Positions 1 to 12,254 of a DNA stretch of 64,000 bases are shown here, piece by piece (position 1 is the first letter of the stretch; the number at the start of each line of letters is the position of its first letter). A model generated the notes under the pieces. That model had not been told where the DNA came from. It saw only the letters and a program-made list of their open reading frames with translations, and searched no databases. Origin of the DNA: Pseudoscleropodium purum (Eukaryota > Streptophyta > Bryopsida > Hypnales > Brachytheciaceae); contig OZ017801.1 of NCBI GenBank assembly GCA_963969395.1, forward strand, positions 9,801,611 to 9,865,610, written 5' to 3'. The position numbers and the translations under genes are program-made.

Positions 1-559
1 TTTGAGCTATGATGCTATAATTTTTTGATTCAAGTAAAAATTTGCATTCAAAATTTTTGTCTTGGACTTGTCCATCCATCTACCATGAGCAAGGCTCAAA
101 ACCCATCCTTTCTCTATTTGCACCTTCCCAAATCATCCAACAATGCCACGTAAGCAAATATCCTAACAAATTTGACAAATTCTTATTCAGTTTCTCTATT
201 GGATGAATTTCAATAACCTTGGAAAAAACATAAATGTAAAAGCCAACACAAGGCAAAGAAAAAAAAGATCCTTCATTTCTTCAAGAATGCTATTATGTTC
301 TATCCATTTTTTCCTTACATGCATGCATTCTAGGGTGTTTGTGTATTGTGGAGTTTGTGTGTATAATCAAGTATTATATTTAATCACCCATTTCTAAAAG
401 TCTTCATTCATTCAAAATTGGTCATGGTTGGTGGTTTACACATGGATGATGCTACTCATCACTGATTTTTTGTAGACAAGGACTTTTTTTGTTGAAGCAT
501 ATTTTTCTCTAAATTCCTTCTTGGAGGATAATCTTCTATAAGATAGAACAACCCATTAA

Positions 560-1030
560 GGTCAAAAGACCCATATTGGGCATTTAGAAAATGACCCTAT
601 TATAGTTGTTGTTTTCAATAAATGAGATTTGGGCTACAGTCAATGTTTTAGGTGATGGTAATAGAGTAATTAGTGACTACAACAAGAACTTTTCCCTTTT
701 GAGTGTAGAGAATGCAAGCTATGTGGGTTTTTTAGGTCTTCATCTTGTGGCTATGTTCGGAACTATTGTGACTACTTTAGGTGAGTAAGATGACCATTAT
801 GGATACACTTTTTGTTGGTTGGGGAGTAGTTTAAAGATTGTTTTAGGCCATGATGGAAAGCACACTTCAAAAATTCATAACAAATTCTTACTTTGTTGAA
901 AAAACATAATTTCAATTGCTCTCACTCTTTCTCATACTTGTCTTCATGTGGGAAATATTAAAAAAAAAAATTCAACAATGGTATGAGGGCAAACTCTTAC
1001 TTCTGCCCATGATGGATTGTTCAACATTAT
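560..1030 (+). repeat. Dispersed repeat family R6, copy A
   Basis: A stretch of about 470 bp that recurs diverged at about 32248-32705 and 33925-34405, all on the same strand. Shared landmarks in order are a segment like TTCAATAAATGAGATTTGGG, then GGATACACTTTTTGTTGG, then CAACAATGGTATGAGGGCAA. Short frames occur inside it, but the indels between copies do not preserve a frame, so I read it as a non-coding transposon remnant of unknown class. Confidence 0.7.
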
Positions 1031-1645
1031 GTAAACCAATGCCAAAAGAATTATATTCAATTTTTACAAGGGGTACATTGTATAATTAGCTAGGGTTTGG
1101 GTGCGCATTATGCAATTGCCCACATAATCAAACATTCTTCTTTCTACATCCATCCCCCAAAATTTCACCCATTTGAAGTTGTTGTTAAGTTGGTGATTTA
1201 GGCATTGACAATGCTACTCCTCATTGAAAGTTGTGGAAAAAGTGTCTCCTTCTAAAGCTCTATGTTCCTCATCAAGCCTTTATGTTTCAGAATTTTCTCA
1301 TTGTTGAATATATGTATTTTAAAGTTTTTGACACTACAAAAAACTATTTTTTTGGTGGACCTTTGTTTTCTAAAATTTCTTTTATATTTGGCATTGCCTT
1401 ATATATAGTAATTTGCTCCTAGAATCTTTGCAACTTGATAGGCTAAAAGTTCATCTACTACTTATGCCCTATGACAAGGAACATCTTTTTCATGACATCA
1501 AATATCACTTCCAATACAAGAATTAAAATTTGCTTTTGAAATTGGTTGATCTCTATACAAATTGGTATGTCCAATATACTCCCACATCTTAATCATTATT
1601 AAGCCTTGTTTTTTAACCCATAAATGACGTTGCAGGCATTTTTTA

Positions 1646-1776
1646 GTCGATGAATGATAGAGAATCTTGTTGTGTAGGACAAAAGTGCAAGTATTCATCC
1701 TCCAAATTTTGTGGGAAAAGGGAAGATCTTCTACAATAGTTTGACTTCCAATGAGTACTTTTTCATTTTTTTAATC
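1646..1776 (+). repeat. Dispersed repeat family R1, copy a
   Basis: About 130 bp with the core GGACAAAAGTGCAAGTATTC, then AAAAGGGAAGATCTTCTACA, ending in a T-run. Copies lie at 13536-13600 (reverse), 19648-19751 and 30445-30573. The class is unknown. Confidence 0.7.
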
Positions 1777-2567
1777 CAAAATGTACACAATATCAAAATT
1801 GATGATTTTCATAGAGATTCCCTACGTCGTTCAAGAGTTAAAACTTTTTGTAAAGGTGTTGAGCTAGCAATTCTTTAATATTTAGTCAATGGCATTGTAT
1901 TTCTACATTCATTCTTCTATTGTATGAAAACAACATTTTTTAATTGTATCATGCCCTTTTTCATCCCAAATTGACAACTTCATCCTCATTTAAAAATAAA
2001 AGTAGACAATTCTATCAACAAAAGATACAATTTATTTGGCAAAATAAATCTTTATATTGAAATAGTGCAATTTGGCCCTTATAAGGTTTGTACCCCTCCA
2101 ATCCATTGTCATATTCCACATTTTCAAGTGTTCTCCAAGTTAGCTATGTTCTCATTTTACCTTTTTTACAACTTGGGACTCATGAATAGTGCTTTTTTGA
2201 AGGACAAATCTTTGCCAATTGGCTTTAAAAAAACAAAATGTCTATTTTAAATAATTAATAATTTTTTTCATTGGAGGGGCACTAGCAAAAAAAAAGGAAA
2301 ATGATGTGAGTTACTCCTAATAATTCTATTTTGTAAATAGAATATATGGTCCAGAAAATCGTACAAGAGTAAATTTTTGGAATATTCTAAAATAATTTCA
2401 TTTTAAAGACATTATTTACAAGATGCCATAAAGTATTCCTAAAGTATGACTCTAAGGTGTATATCCAAAATACATGTATGTGCTCTTCCTCCCCTAAGGT
2501 TGTTTTTGGACAATGTAGCCAAATTTTACCTATGTACCATCTAGTTCTCATACGGGCATCACCAAAT

Positions 2568-2817
2568 ATCATCCAAGTATCCCACAAGCCACCTAATTCT
2601 CATAAGATAACTACACCTAAATCACACTAATAAGCAATTCAATGTAGTTCAATCTCAAACTGACAATAGACTTTTAAGAATAGTAAGAGTACATTTCAAG
2701 CAAGAATCTAGAATGGTCAATTTTAGAAAGCGGTCTAAAATTAGGTGTAGTTACCTTATAAGTTAAACATCTCCAAGTATCATCCACTAGTATCCCACAA
2801 ACCACCTAGTTCTCATA
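2568..2817. repeat. Direct repeats flanking a small MITE
   Basis: A motif of the form CAAGTATC...CCCACAAgCCACCTAaTTCTCATA occurs at 2573-2604 and again, slightly longer, at 2773-2817, one on each side of the inverted-repeat element at 2605-2756. It is a local duplication just upstream of the Myb/trihelix gene. Confidence 0.6.
2605..2756. mobile_element. Small TA-flanked MITE (about 150 bp)
   Basis: Inverted termini face each other: left AGATAACTACACCTAA, right TTAGGTGTAGTTACCT, differing at one position. Each end is bordered by TA (2603-2604 and 2757-2758). This is the form expected of a Stowaway-like (Tc1/mariner) non-autonomous element. It codes for nothing. It sits about 300 bp upstream of the probable first exon of the Myb/trihelix gene. 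Confidence 0.6.
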
Positions 2818-2879
2818 TGCATGTCACCCAAGTATCACCCCAGTATCCCCGCGCGTTGAAGAAATAGCTGGCTCCTTCT

Positions 2880-4494
2880 CCCAAAACGTTAAAAAAAGCG
2901 CTGCTTGTGCCGCGCCTCTAGCTTCGCAGCTGCTTCTCGGGCACCTCCCGAAAGCCACATTTGGGGATTCAGGGATGGTGGCTTGGTCCCTCAGAAGGTG
3001 CTTTTCCTGTTCTCCTTCTTCCTCAGGCCACGCCTTGCCCTTTGCCCCTTTGCCTCAGTTGGCCTCCCCTCCAGGATCGCCATCGCCATCAAATCCCGTC
3101 TTCACTCGTCGTTTTCAGGTCGCTCTTCCCATTCAGCCGTTCCACTGGCTTGAAACCCACTCGGGGAGAAGGAAGTGGGGAGGACTTCCGTCGGGCGATT
3201 CCATTCTCCATGCGTCTCTGGGGTGGTGTGACGAGAAGGAGGTGCTTTCGGGTGGAGGAAGGGCGGGGTTCACTAGACAGGTAGGATCCTGGACTGGACT
3301 GGGCTGGACTGGGCTGGATTTACTTCGCTTCGCTTCTGTTTGCTTTCGTGGTTTTTGTGGTTTCTGTTTGCTTTTGTGGTGGATTTGAGCGGTTTCATGG
3401 AGGTGCGGTAGGGTTTGTGTAATGGGGTAGTGAGGGTGGGGGATGCTGGGGGATGCTGGGGGGTGGCTGGTTTATGGGTGAGATTTTGGCAGGTTTGAAA
3501 CGAGCGAGTGTTTCATTGACAGTGTTCTGTGAAATTCTCGGTTTGGTTGTGGATTCTTTGGGTTGTGGTGGAAGGGGAGTAGTTTCTGAAGAGGGCTAGG
3601 TTCTTGAGGATTTAAGGCAAGATGAGTGTCTGCGTTGTTGTGAGTTTAGAATATGTGTGCGTGGGGTGTAACCGTGGTTTTCAGAATGGACGTTGCTTTG
3701 GATTTAAGGGTATGTGATAGCTTTCGTTTTGTGTACGTGTTTTGTATGTTCAAGTGATTCCGAGGCACGATATGCTCGGAACGTGACTATTAACCTTAGT
3801 TTCCTCTTGGTTTGCCGTCAGGTCGTTCACCTTCACCACACGATGGTTGCAACCTTTCTCAGAGTATGCGATATGCGCTTGAATGTTCTGAAGATTCTCT
3901 TCCGAGTTATTTGGGATTTTCGAATTTTAGAAGGATTTTTAGTGTGCGTATTGTTTTGGAACAGAACAGGCTCAGTATTTAATTAGCAGTACCAATTTAT
4001 TTCGTGTTGTCTATGTACAGGCTTCCCCAGACTGAACAATCTTACAAACAGAGGATGAGCTTAAAAGAAGGTCAACAAGCAGTTGAACGTCTATAGTAGG
4101 CCATCCACTCGCTCTTCTATCAAGGTAGCGAAGACTTTACCCGACCCTCTCCTTAGTATGCTTTTGTAACATTACTCAGATCTCGAAGATGGTATTTGGG
4201 TGTTCATGATGACCTGTATCACGTTGGGAAGGTTGATTGCATTGTTCTTAGGTCAGTTGGATTAGCTGCTACTTCTGAATTGAGGTATTTCTGTAGTTGT
4301 GAGAAGAAATCGCCTAACTCGTGGAGTGATTTCGGATGATGCAAATCACTGTCCAGTGCACTTACTCGTATGATTTGAATGGGTGCTGTGCAGTAAATTT
4401 TCGAACTGTATAAGGAGCTTCTGAGGCGTCATCCACCAGAAGGGCACCTTGCGAAGTGGGTGCCAGTGCGGGTCCTGACCCTCCCGCTTTTTCC
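2880..4494 (+). promoter_or_regulatory. Promoter and probably spliced 5' leader of the Myb/trihelix gene
   Basis: GC content rises sharply at about 2850, as at a promoter or first exon. A leader model that fits splice signals is: exon ending at 3280 (ACAG|GTAGGA), exon 4021-4124 (GTACAG acceptor, CAAG|GTAGCG donor), and a third exon starting at 4394 after GTGCAG. With that model the first ATG is at 4495. A second good acceptor (polypyrimidine tract then CATGCAG, ending at 4500) would remove this ATG. Open frames over 2905-3388 are GC-rich leader sequence with no recognisable protein. Confidence 0.45.
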
Positions 4495-5679
4495 ATGCAG
4501 TCGACTAGCGGCGAGCATTTGGCTCTCTTTTCTCCCGGAGTGCTTGATAGCAGTGGCTATGGCGCGTGGAGTGGGGGCTTCACCGCCGCGCCCGTCGGCT
4601 TCCTCGATGTAGAAACAAAACGAGCCCCGAAGCGCAAAGACCGTGAGATTTGGAAAGATGGTGTTTCATTAGGATTCGACGAGCATGGCGACATGGACTA
4701 CTCTCTAGACACAGGGACATTGAACTGGACGGACCAAGGCGAAGTCTGGAAGGAGCACCCGAGCATGAAGACCGTGGGGGAGGATCACGGCAAGGGCAAG
4801 CTCCACCGGGGGAAGAAGCCGGAGCGCTCCTCCAAGCAGCACGACGACTTCAGTTCCGACGGAGATAGGAAGGGTGGCCGCAAGCGCAAGCGCAAGGAGA
4901 TCGAGACCGCCGTGCCCTGGACGGAGGAGATGGTGAAGTACTTGTTCGAAACCTACGACGACGTGCACCGTCGCCTCTTCATCGAGAGCCGCGGCAAGGT
5001 GAAGAACCAGAAGAAGTGGGACCCCATTATTAAGACCATGCAGGAGAAGTTCGGTAGGGAGTTCACCAAGAACCAGTGTGAGAGCAAGTATTGGAAGGTG
5101 CGCCGCGAGTGCACCAAGTACAAATTGCGCCTGGAGAAGCGTGCTGCCCACGAGAGCAACGCGGATGTGTACTCCGGCAAGGCAGTTCGTGAGCTTCTGA
5201 AGCCGAAGTTCTATGATGTGTGGCTGGAAGTCGCGAGCGACATCTCCAACCGCATGCCTGACATTGAGCTTGTGGACTCGGGATCCGAAGATGATCTGCC
5301 AGAGCTGCCGAGCAAGGCGGGTGGGGGCGGCCATGACGAGGAAGTGCATGATGGTGGGGCAAGCCAGCATGAGCACCGACATTCGTCCAGCTGCGCCATT
5401 GTTCGTGAAATGCAGCAGCTCATCACTGTGAGGCTGGAGGCGTCGGAGAAGCGCGAGGAGGCGCTCAACATCCGCGCCGAGCTCACCATGGAGCTCCTGC
5501 GCCAGCACATGGAGAGGATGGAGCGCACGGGTCTGGCGGGCGATGACGCGCGGCAGCGGCAGCTGCAGATGATCGAGGGCGTGGACAACAAGCTGGACCG
5601 GCTGGTGAACGGACTGGGCACTTTGAACAAGAACATTGGAGCCATCATCGGCAGAGTGACGTCTATTCAACGATCCTAG
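4495..5679 (+). CDS. Trihelix-like Myb/SANT DNA-binding protein (394 aa)
   Basis: A probable nuclear transcription regulator, with one coding exon. After an acidic/basic low-complexity N-terminus comes a basic cluster (GRKRKRKE, residues 128-135), which could be a nuclear localisation signal. A Myb/SANT-like domain spans about 139-230 with the regularly spaced tryptophans typical of trihelix and Myb_DNA-bind domains (W142, W175, W200; WTEEMVKYLFETY, then KNQCESKYWKVRREC). An acidic linker with a Gly run follows (about 261-300). The C-terminal 95 residues are predicted helical and rich in Glu, Arg and Leu, as in a coiled coil for dimerisation. I start at the first ATG, 4495; the frame is open further up to 4414 but without an ATG. 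If the acceptor ending at 4500 is used, translation would start at 4693 and still include the DNA-binding domain. The family call is firm; target genes are unknown. Confidence 0.85.
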   Translation: MQSTSGEHLALFSPGVLDSSGYGAWSGGFTAAPVGFLDVETKRAPKRKDREIWKDGVSLGFDEHGDMDYSLDTGTLNWTDQGEVWKEHPSMKTVGEDHGKGKLHRGKKPERSSKQHDDFSSDGDRKGGRKRKRKEIETAVPWTEEMVKYLFETYDDVHRRLFIESRGKVKNQKKWDPIIKTMQEKFGREFTKNQCESKYWKVRRECTKYKLRLEKRAAHESNADVYSGKAVRELLKPKFYDVWLEVASDISNRMPDIELVDSGSEDDLPELPSKAGGGGHDEEVHDGGASQHEHRHSSSCAIVREMQQLITVRLEASEKREEALNIRAELTMELLRQHMERMERTGLAGDDARQRQLQMIEGVDNKLDRLVNGLGTLNKNIGAIIGRVTSIQRS

Positions 5680-6560
5680 AGTTCCTCACAAATCAGAGTA
5701 AGGTGAAAAGCAGCTATTTCCGTCACTTCCAGGATTTCATGTACATGGACCTTGGGGAATTTCGTTATTCTCGTAAGGGAATTGAAATTTAGAAATTAAA
5801 GGAGAGACGAAAACTGTTTTGACCTAAAACCGTATTTTCTGTGAATTATCGAGAGTGGTCTGTATGGATGTCCATTTCTATCATCTTGACCAAGCCATTT
5901 GCATGACCAAGTGAACCCTGGACTACTCCCTAATATGGGGTTCAATTTGACAGTTTCCTGTCACTATTTTTGATACATTCTCATTTTCTACTGTGGATGG
6001 ATTCAGGTCAAGGGACGGAGATCGGTGTTCCTTGCTTAGCAGCAGATGCTGTGGGTTTTGCAAGTTTACAATCCTCGAGGCTGGCAAAATTCGCAAGTTC
6101 TGTGGGCTCAAAATTACTGTGACGGGTCAGGTGAGGTCATTGGAGACGTGCCCTGAGTGGTGCCTTAGGTTGTAGATAGGTAGGTTTCGTGGAGTTGCGT
6201 CATGGAGCGGGAAATGGAGAGAGTGATGAGCCTTCTGTGACGAGAATGGCTCCTGTCTGACCTGCATGAGAGGAAACGGAGGGAGTGATAAAGAGCATCG
6301 CAGTTGCAATAAGCAGTGCCATACTGCCATGGCCTTTAGCAGCAACAGCTGTAGCAGCTGTTGCTATGGTGATGCCTTTGGAATATTTAAAGGCCTGGGA
6401 ATGGGTTAACTTATGTAAGACAGGGGTTTGTTTATTCTTACATGTCTGGAGAGAAGGACTTCAGAGCCTTTGATGAAAATGTACATGATAAGATAACTTG
6501 ATTGTGAATTCAATTTGAACTTCGCGATCTTTAGCATTAGCGAAGTTGTTGAAGTTAAAT
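5680..6560 (+). other. 3' UTR and downstream flank of the Myb/trihelix gene
   Basis: No coding potential was recognised. AT-rich signals such as AAATTAAAGG near 5790 could serve as a polyadenylation site. A perfect 10-bp-arm hairpin (AGCAACAGCT, 5-base loop, AGCTGTTGCT) lies at 6341-6365. Transcript end not determinable. Confidence 0.4.
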
Positions 6561-9500
6561 GTGAACCAGTTTGATGTGGATACATACCAGCAATTGTCTT
6601 GTCATTGTCTTGTCAGACGCATTTTACTCCTTGTCTGTCTTGCAAGACGTTTGTCGAACGGTGTCTTGTCGAACATGTGTCTGGTATGATAGACGTGCCC
6701 ATAAAATATGCTTGAATATTTTGAGTATATTTTTAAATATTTTAGAAATCTACTTAGTAGACAGGCGCAAGCTCATGTCGGTGTGACAAATGTCGTATTA
6801 GATAGCATGTTGACGTGTCTAAAAAGACAACCCTGATAAGTACTGCAGGTAACTCCGGTCGTTGTGTAATGGTATATCATATCACGAGTGACTTTGACAA
6901 TTTGCTGGTATGCTTCTAGTGCTTACGTCTATCCCCTGAATCTTCTTCTTGATTGTTATATCTTCAACTTGCCACTTGTTGCAACTCAGCTCGTCATAAG
7001 ACTGGAGTCGTTTGATTCCCGCGTCTTGACTTTCACGTGCTGCCGGAGGTCTTGATCCATCCGATATTCACTGACACTCATCGTTCTGCATTACTTATCT
7101 CCAATGATGCCTTTGGAATTTAACAAAGTTTGAGGCCATCTATTTTGACACGTTCTTACATGAGTTTGTGGTTTCCGCTTACGTACAATTCAATGTTTGA
7201 CAACTGACAACAGATTTTGAACAAATATGTTACAAGACTTGGATCAATAATTAAATTTGAGGCTTTCAATTTCTATAGGCTTTTACTGAACTGGAGCAAA
7301 ATACTTGTTGAAATCTAGAGATATTAAGCCCCCAAGGAATGGCTGGGTACGGTATGACCCTAATTTTGCAATTTCTTGAAGTGAAAGACAGAGATTGTCA
7401 GTTTCCTCAGCAAACCCATTCACTCTGGATTTCATCTGTCGTTTGATTCACTCCCCCAAGGCCCCAGGTTGCTGACATGCTAGTTGATTCACATAAACCC
7501 CAAAGTGACAAACCATTTTCGTCCTTGCAGAGAAGTGCAAAAAGGAGGTGATCTATGAAAATTATTTGTGGAACATCTGAGGATGTGCAGGTGCATCCAA
7601 CCGGACAATCGGGTAGGGACCTCGCATATGTGTGCCTGAAAGAAAATCAGCCGCGAAATCCTCGTTTAGGGTGCCTTTTGCTCCCCGTTAGTCTCGGTAT
7701 GGTACTGCGCCGAAGGTACTAAAATTCTGACGGAGATTCGTTCGAGGGCAGCTTGACCCACCCAAAGTTCCGAATTTGCCCTAGAGGTGAACTAAGAAAA
7801 GCTAGTCCGCAAGCTACTGAGCACAGTGGAATTTGAAAAAACAGCAAAAGCCTCAAATCCTTGCCGTACTCGAAGGTGGTTCGGTAGGCATGTCCATTTC
7901 CTGAATTACAAGTCTTCCAGTGAAAAAAAAGCCATACAGCTTGGTCACCCTATCAGCGAAATCGCTTCGGTGCTTCGAGAGGCTCTTCGAAGTAGCTCCG
8001 AATTAAAAAAAAATTGCAAATTCACCACTCCGATGTACAGTTCGAAGACGCTCATGCTCATTGCAAGACACCACCACGCTTCGCCGTGAACCTGGAGTAC
8101 TGCCGGGCTGTCCCGGTTCTGGACTACCGCGTCGACAGTTCCGTGCGATTGGAGGAACGCGGGAGGCTTCAAAACTCGCGGGAGCTCAATCAACGACTAG
8201 CGGGCGGAACAACCGACTACAAGGTGTTCCTCTATTCCATTGCTGTGAACATAGAGGTAGTTGTGGCAGTTCCGTCAATTCTGTGATCGCAGCCAACAAG
8301 TGACGACACATAAACCATTGCTTCAAAAATTTGACATTATATTGGCCGGATGAAAGTACAAATTGAGTGGCACACTTACAGAAAGGTGTGAAATCACTAA
8401 GTATTACCTATGACAAAACGACTTGGATGTCCAAAATGTATTTGCGAAGGGACTCCTTGCACCTGCACTGCTTCCTACTAACATGAAAGCTACTACCTCC
8501 ATTATCACGGCACTCCTGCAAAATGCCTCGTACCAAAACAGATACTCAGTCAGATGCCAACCATGCTAGGTAGGAGACTACTTCACTACTAAAGTGACCC
8601 TCGAGGTGCGCTGTTGTTGATACGTTGTCCATGCATCCACGTCCACGACTTCCTATTTGAACTTTGTGACACTGTGGACGGCTTCTTCCCTGCAAAAAAG
8701 GACTAACCTTTGAACAATCTTATGACTCATCATAGCCATATCTTAGCTACAAATTTAGCATCTGTATAGACTAGGTGATAACAAGTTTATTGATAGAGGA
8801 AAGCCCTTGCATAGCTTGGACAAAAGCGGTTTTGTTTACAGCCACATAACCGACACTTCCTCTGCTGCAATCTAGCAAATCAACATTCATGGAAGCTGCG
8901 ATTTGACATGTTGAAGCTTCCCCTCATGCGACCTACTTGAAATGTTGGGCGACATAGCCAGGATGCCACCTCGTAATGAAAGTTGGCCCTGGATATGGGT
9001 TGTCTCGGGAGACCTTTGCCCTGGCTACCCATGCAATGCACTTTGTAAAGCATATATACGCTTCTAAGAGAAGTATCTAGCACAAAGAACAATAGCCAAT
9101 GCCACTACTTGTGGGACATGATTTGTGCAGTGTACTCGACGTGACACTAATCAACAACATCTACCCTCTCATCATCTCTTGGTATGTCTTCTGAATGGAG
9201 GATGTTGGATACAAATCACGCCTGCCACTCATCCACTTCATCATGGTGCATCCAATTGCTATAGGGTCAAAAGAGGTACTGAGAGAGTGGACCGGACAAC
9301 CATCAAACCATACACACGTAGCCATGTGGTATGACATGTGTATAGCCAAAACTATTGTACCCTTTGGAAGGTTTTCTTTTGCATAAGGTGTAAGGTGATT
9401 GGGCATCCCTATGCGGTTCAAGTACTAGTTTTCCATGCAAAGTCCAAGTATTGTGTTGACCAATTGGGGTCATCGCTATCCTCTCCTTTCGACTCCTCAT

Positions 9501-12250
9501 CGCTAGGACTTGAAGACAACGACAACAAATAGTCAAGAAATGTCACTCCCACAATTGGTGAAAACATAGGCATGATTGGGTTCTCATCCGAAGATAAGGG
9601 GGGCAACTCCAAATCTTCAGCAATAAGGAACTGGGTAAGCCCTTTAGTATTTGCACATGTGGATTCAAACTACTACAATAAGCTCTGGTGAGTGTCACCA
9701 TAGCCCTGCGGAAACGTTTGCCGCAACTTTCGAATCCTCTGTTGGTAAACTCTCATCGTTCCCTTGGATTGGATGGCCCAACACCGTGTAAGCCTTCAAA
9801 TGAACAATACTTCTCTTGCAAGGCTTGTTCACTGATCACACTAAAAAAATCTACGAGAACCATGTGGTCCTTTGTCACTACGTGAATGAAAGTCTGGACA
9901 ATTTCGCCCTACATAGTCTGGCCCCATTTGTTGTGGGGCTAAAGCCAAGAATCGTAGTTGCCACCATTACAAACTTTAGAAGCATATCTAGATGTTCTGT
10001 AAAGGTGTAAAGCCCCAAGATAGAGTCCTACTCATACAAGCAATCTTCACTCCTGCATGAGTTGTACCATCCTGTAGAGTCATCACTAGTAAGTCTTCCC
10101 TTGCCTTTGTTGCCGGTGCTGCACTTCAATGTGTGAAGGGTCTCCTTGTAGTTCTATGTGGTGATTGATAGTCCTCGCAATTGTGAGGCGAAGGGAGACT
10201 AAATGTGCTCATATTCAGTAGTCTCATTGTTGTGTCCTTCGATAGTAGTGAACTGATGTGCTCCATGAAAACCTATAGCTACGTCTACAGTTGCCAATAG
10301 GCTTTGCACCACTCATTTCCTCTATGTGGTGGGCCTTAGAGTTGGTGATGAAGCGTGATTGTCGCAACTAATCTTGGCGGAACCCATCCAGGTACTATAA
10401 TCAAAATTTTGGGCCTTCTTTTTGACTGTGACTTCCCTTTATCTTCCACTTGTCCATTGTTCTCTCCATCTCAGCCTCATTTGCCCATGACCCTTCTATG
10501 GCTAGGCGGGCTCTATTGTGCATCCGCACTACAAGGAATGGGAAGAATGGCGTTTCTACCAAGGCCCCTTCATGCTCGTGCCTGTCGAATTCCTATTGGT
10601 AAATTCAAGTGCTACTGGGATGACTAATTCCTCCTAGCACTGGGCAATTGCATGTTATTTTGTACTTCTTGTAGTGGAGAGGTCGGAGTTGTCACTTGAC
10701 GATTAAGTGTACCACTGTAGCTTCTTCTTGTTGGGAAATTTCAGAATGACTTCACTTTAGAGGACGCAAGTGGTTTTGGCCATTGCACTATCAACTCTTG
10801 GATCCCCTACCTCCACGGGTGGTCTGCTTGAATTTTCAGGCCCCTCTCTGCATTTTCCGATGATGCATGCTGATCCTTTGATAGTGCAGTGTTTTTTAGG
10901 CAACATCCTACACTCGTTACTTGATATAGCGCTGCCTGTTCAGACTTTAGAGTACCAACCTCTCCCTTGTTGCTATTCTTCTAGCCTCCCTCTATGGGTG
11001 AATTTGCGATGATATGGTCCAGCTACAACTCCTGAATTAGGGCATCAATATGCATTGGAAATAGAGTTCTTTCCCTCTACTGTAGAACACGACTTGCCTA
11101 AGCTTAGAAATTATACTTGAAATTGCGATTTGTGGGGCTTAGTGACTAAGGTTGGCTCTTGCCAACTACTTGAAGTTGATGCAAGTAATTCCCGTCCAAG
11201 TAGCTCAAAATCTTCTTCCTCTAGCGTTCATTGCAGCCTTAGTCTAAGATCCACTCGTCTACTACATCAGCTACACAATCTAAATGCTTCGACAAGTCAC
11301 AAAGCAACAAGCCTCTTATGAAATCCATGTGCTCTCTTCTTTCCCACTACAATTGGAAATTGTGCATAGCAATTCAAGCTCCTTCTTGAACCCTCTTCTT
11401 CTATTGATTACAACCTCTGATCTCCATTTTCGTACCTGATCCATTGCTTGTCCTCACGCTTGTTTTTGAGAATTTAGTTTCAATTAGACTATCTCTCAAT
11501 GCAAGTGACGACACGACCTCCTGGCCAACTATGGTACTGGAATGGAGCCATAACAACGATAGCAGATTGCAATAGCTTTGTGCAAGAGGACTAATCCACA
11601 AATTCTAATGATGCTTCATACAATTCAAACCCTATTTTAGTTGCACTCTCTTCACCAATGGTGCTCCACTACTTCATACACGAAGCCGACATGAACAAGA
11701 TCCGAGGCAATCCATAGTTTTGAAATAGTCTTTCAATCCTCAAAAATCTCATGCCTTAAACCCTTACTCTAAAGCCACCTCACCGTCCACGGAGACCTTT
11801 GCCAACAGTTTATCTTTGGGTGTTCGCCTTGTCAAACCTAGACTTTAGCTTGGTGACATCATTCCTATTGTACATGTGGATACCTTAACAATACTGCCAT
11901 TTTCAATGCACCGAAACTCTAAATAGCATAGAAAACACACAAGGAATCCTTTCATTGAGCAACACATGTCATTGCAGAGGTCTTAGGCATATATACTCAA
12001 TGCCCTCAGAACGTTTTCACAATTGACACATCCAAGTGTGAGATTTCTGCCTTAAAAAAACTATAACACTTTCTGCCTTCTTTGATAGTTTGGAATTAAG
12101 TAAATGTTGTTCATGGGCAAGCTTTGCTCCTTTAATCCCTAAATGCCCAAGGCCTTTTCTAAACTTCTAGGAATTTGTTCTAAATTGAACAAAAAATTGA
12201 TATTTTAATATATATATTTTTTGAATTATAACTATACAAATTCAAACTCA
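6561..12250. other. Gene-free region, possibly decayed coding DNA at 7.5-11.6 kb
   Basis: No gene could be supported. 6590-6690 carries several GTCTTGTC/TGTCTTG motifs. From about 7.5 to 11.6 kb the composition is less AT-rich than true intergenic DNA here and carries many frames of 60-90 codons on both strands, including an acidic Ser/Asp/Glu-rich one on the minus strand at 9418-9612. None joins into a recognisable domain. This may be an old, heavily mutated transposon or pseudogene, but the sequence does not prove it. Confidence 0.4.
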
Positions 12251-12254
12251 ATAT

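Larger units (their letters stand above)
1..2560. other. AT-rich intergenic DNA
   Basis: This stretch has no credible gene. The open frames are short, AT-rich and unlike any family. It holds two dispersed repeats listed separately (about 560-1030 and 1646-1776). The remainder is unremarkable low-complexity DNA with poly-A and poly-T runs. Confidence 0.7.

Noticed and set aside
2905..3388. Overlapping open frames of 82-137 codons
   Set aside because: They lie in GC-rich sequence that behaves as a first exon and leader intron, differ in frame, and match no family.
4456..4494. Extension of the Myb/trihelix frame to a GTG at 4456
   Set aside because: GTG is not an expected start in a plant nuclear gene; the first ATG is at 4495.
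4705..5670. A 321-codon open frame on the minus strand over the Myb/trihelix gene
   Set aside because: It is the antisense shadow of a GC-rich coding exon; its product is Leu/His-rich nonsense and the sense strand has a clear DNA-binding domain.
8014..8303. Two overlapping plus-strand frames of 80-90 codons
   Set aside because: The products match no known family, and neither has clear splice or promoter context.
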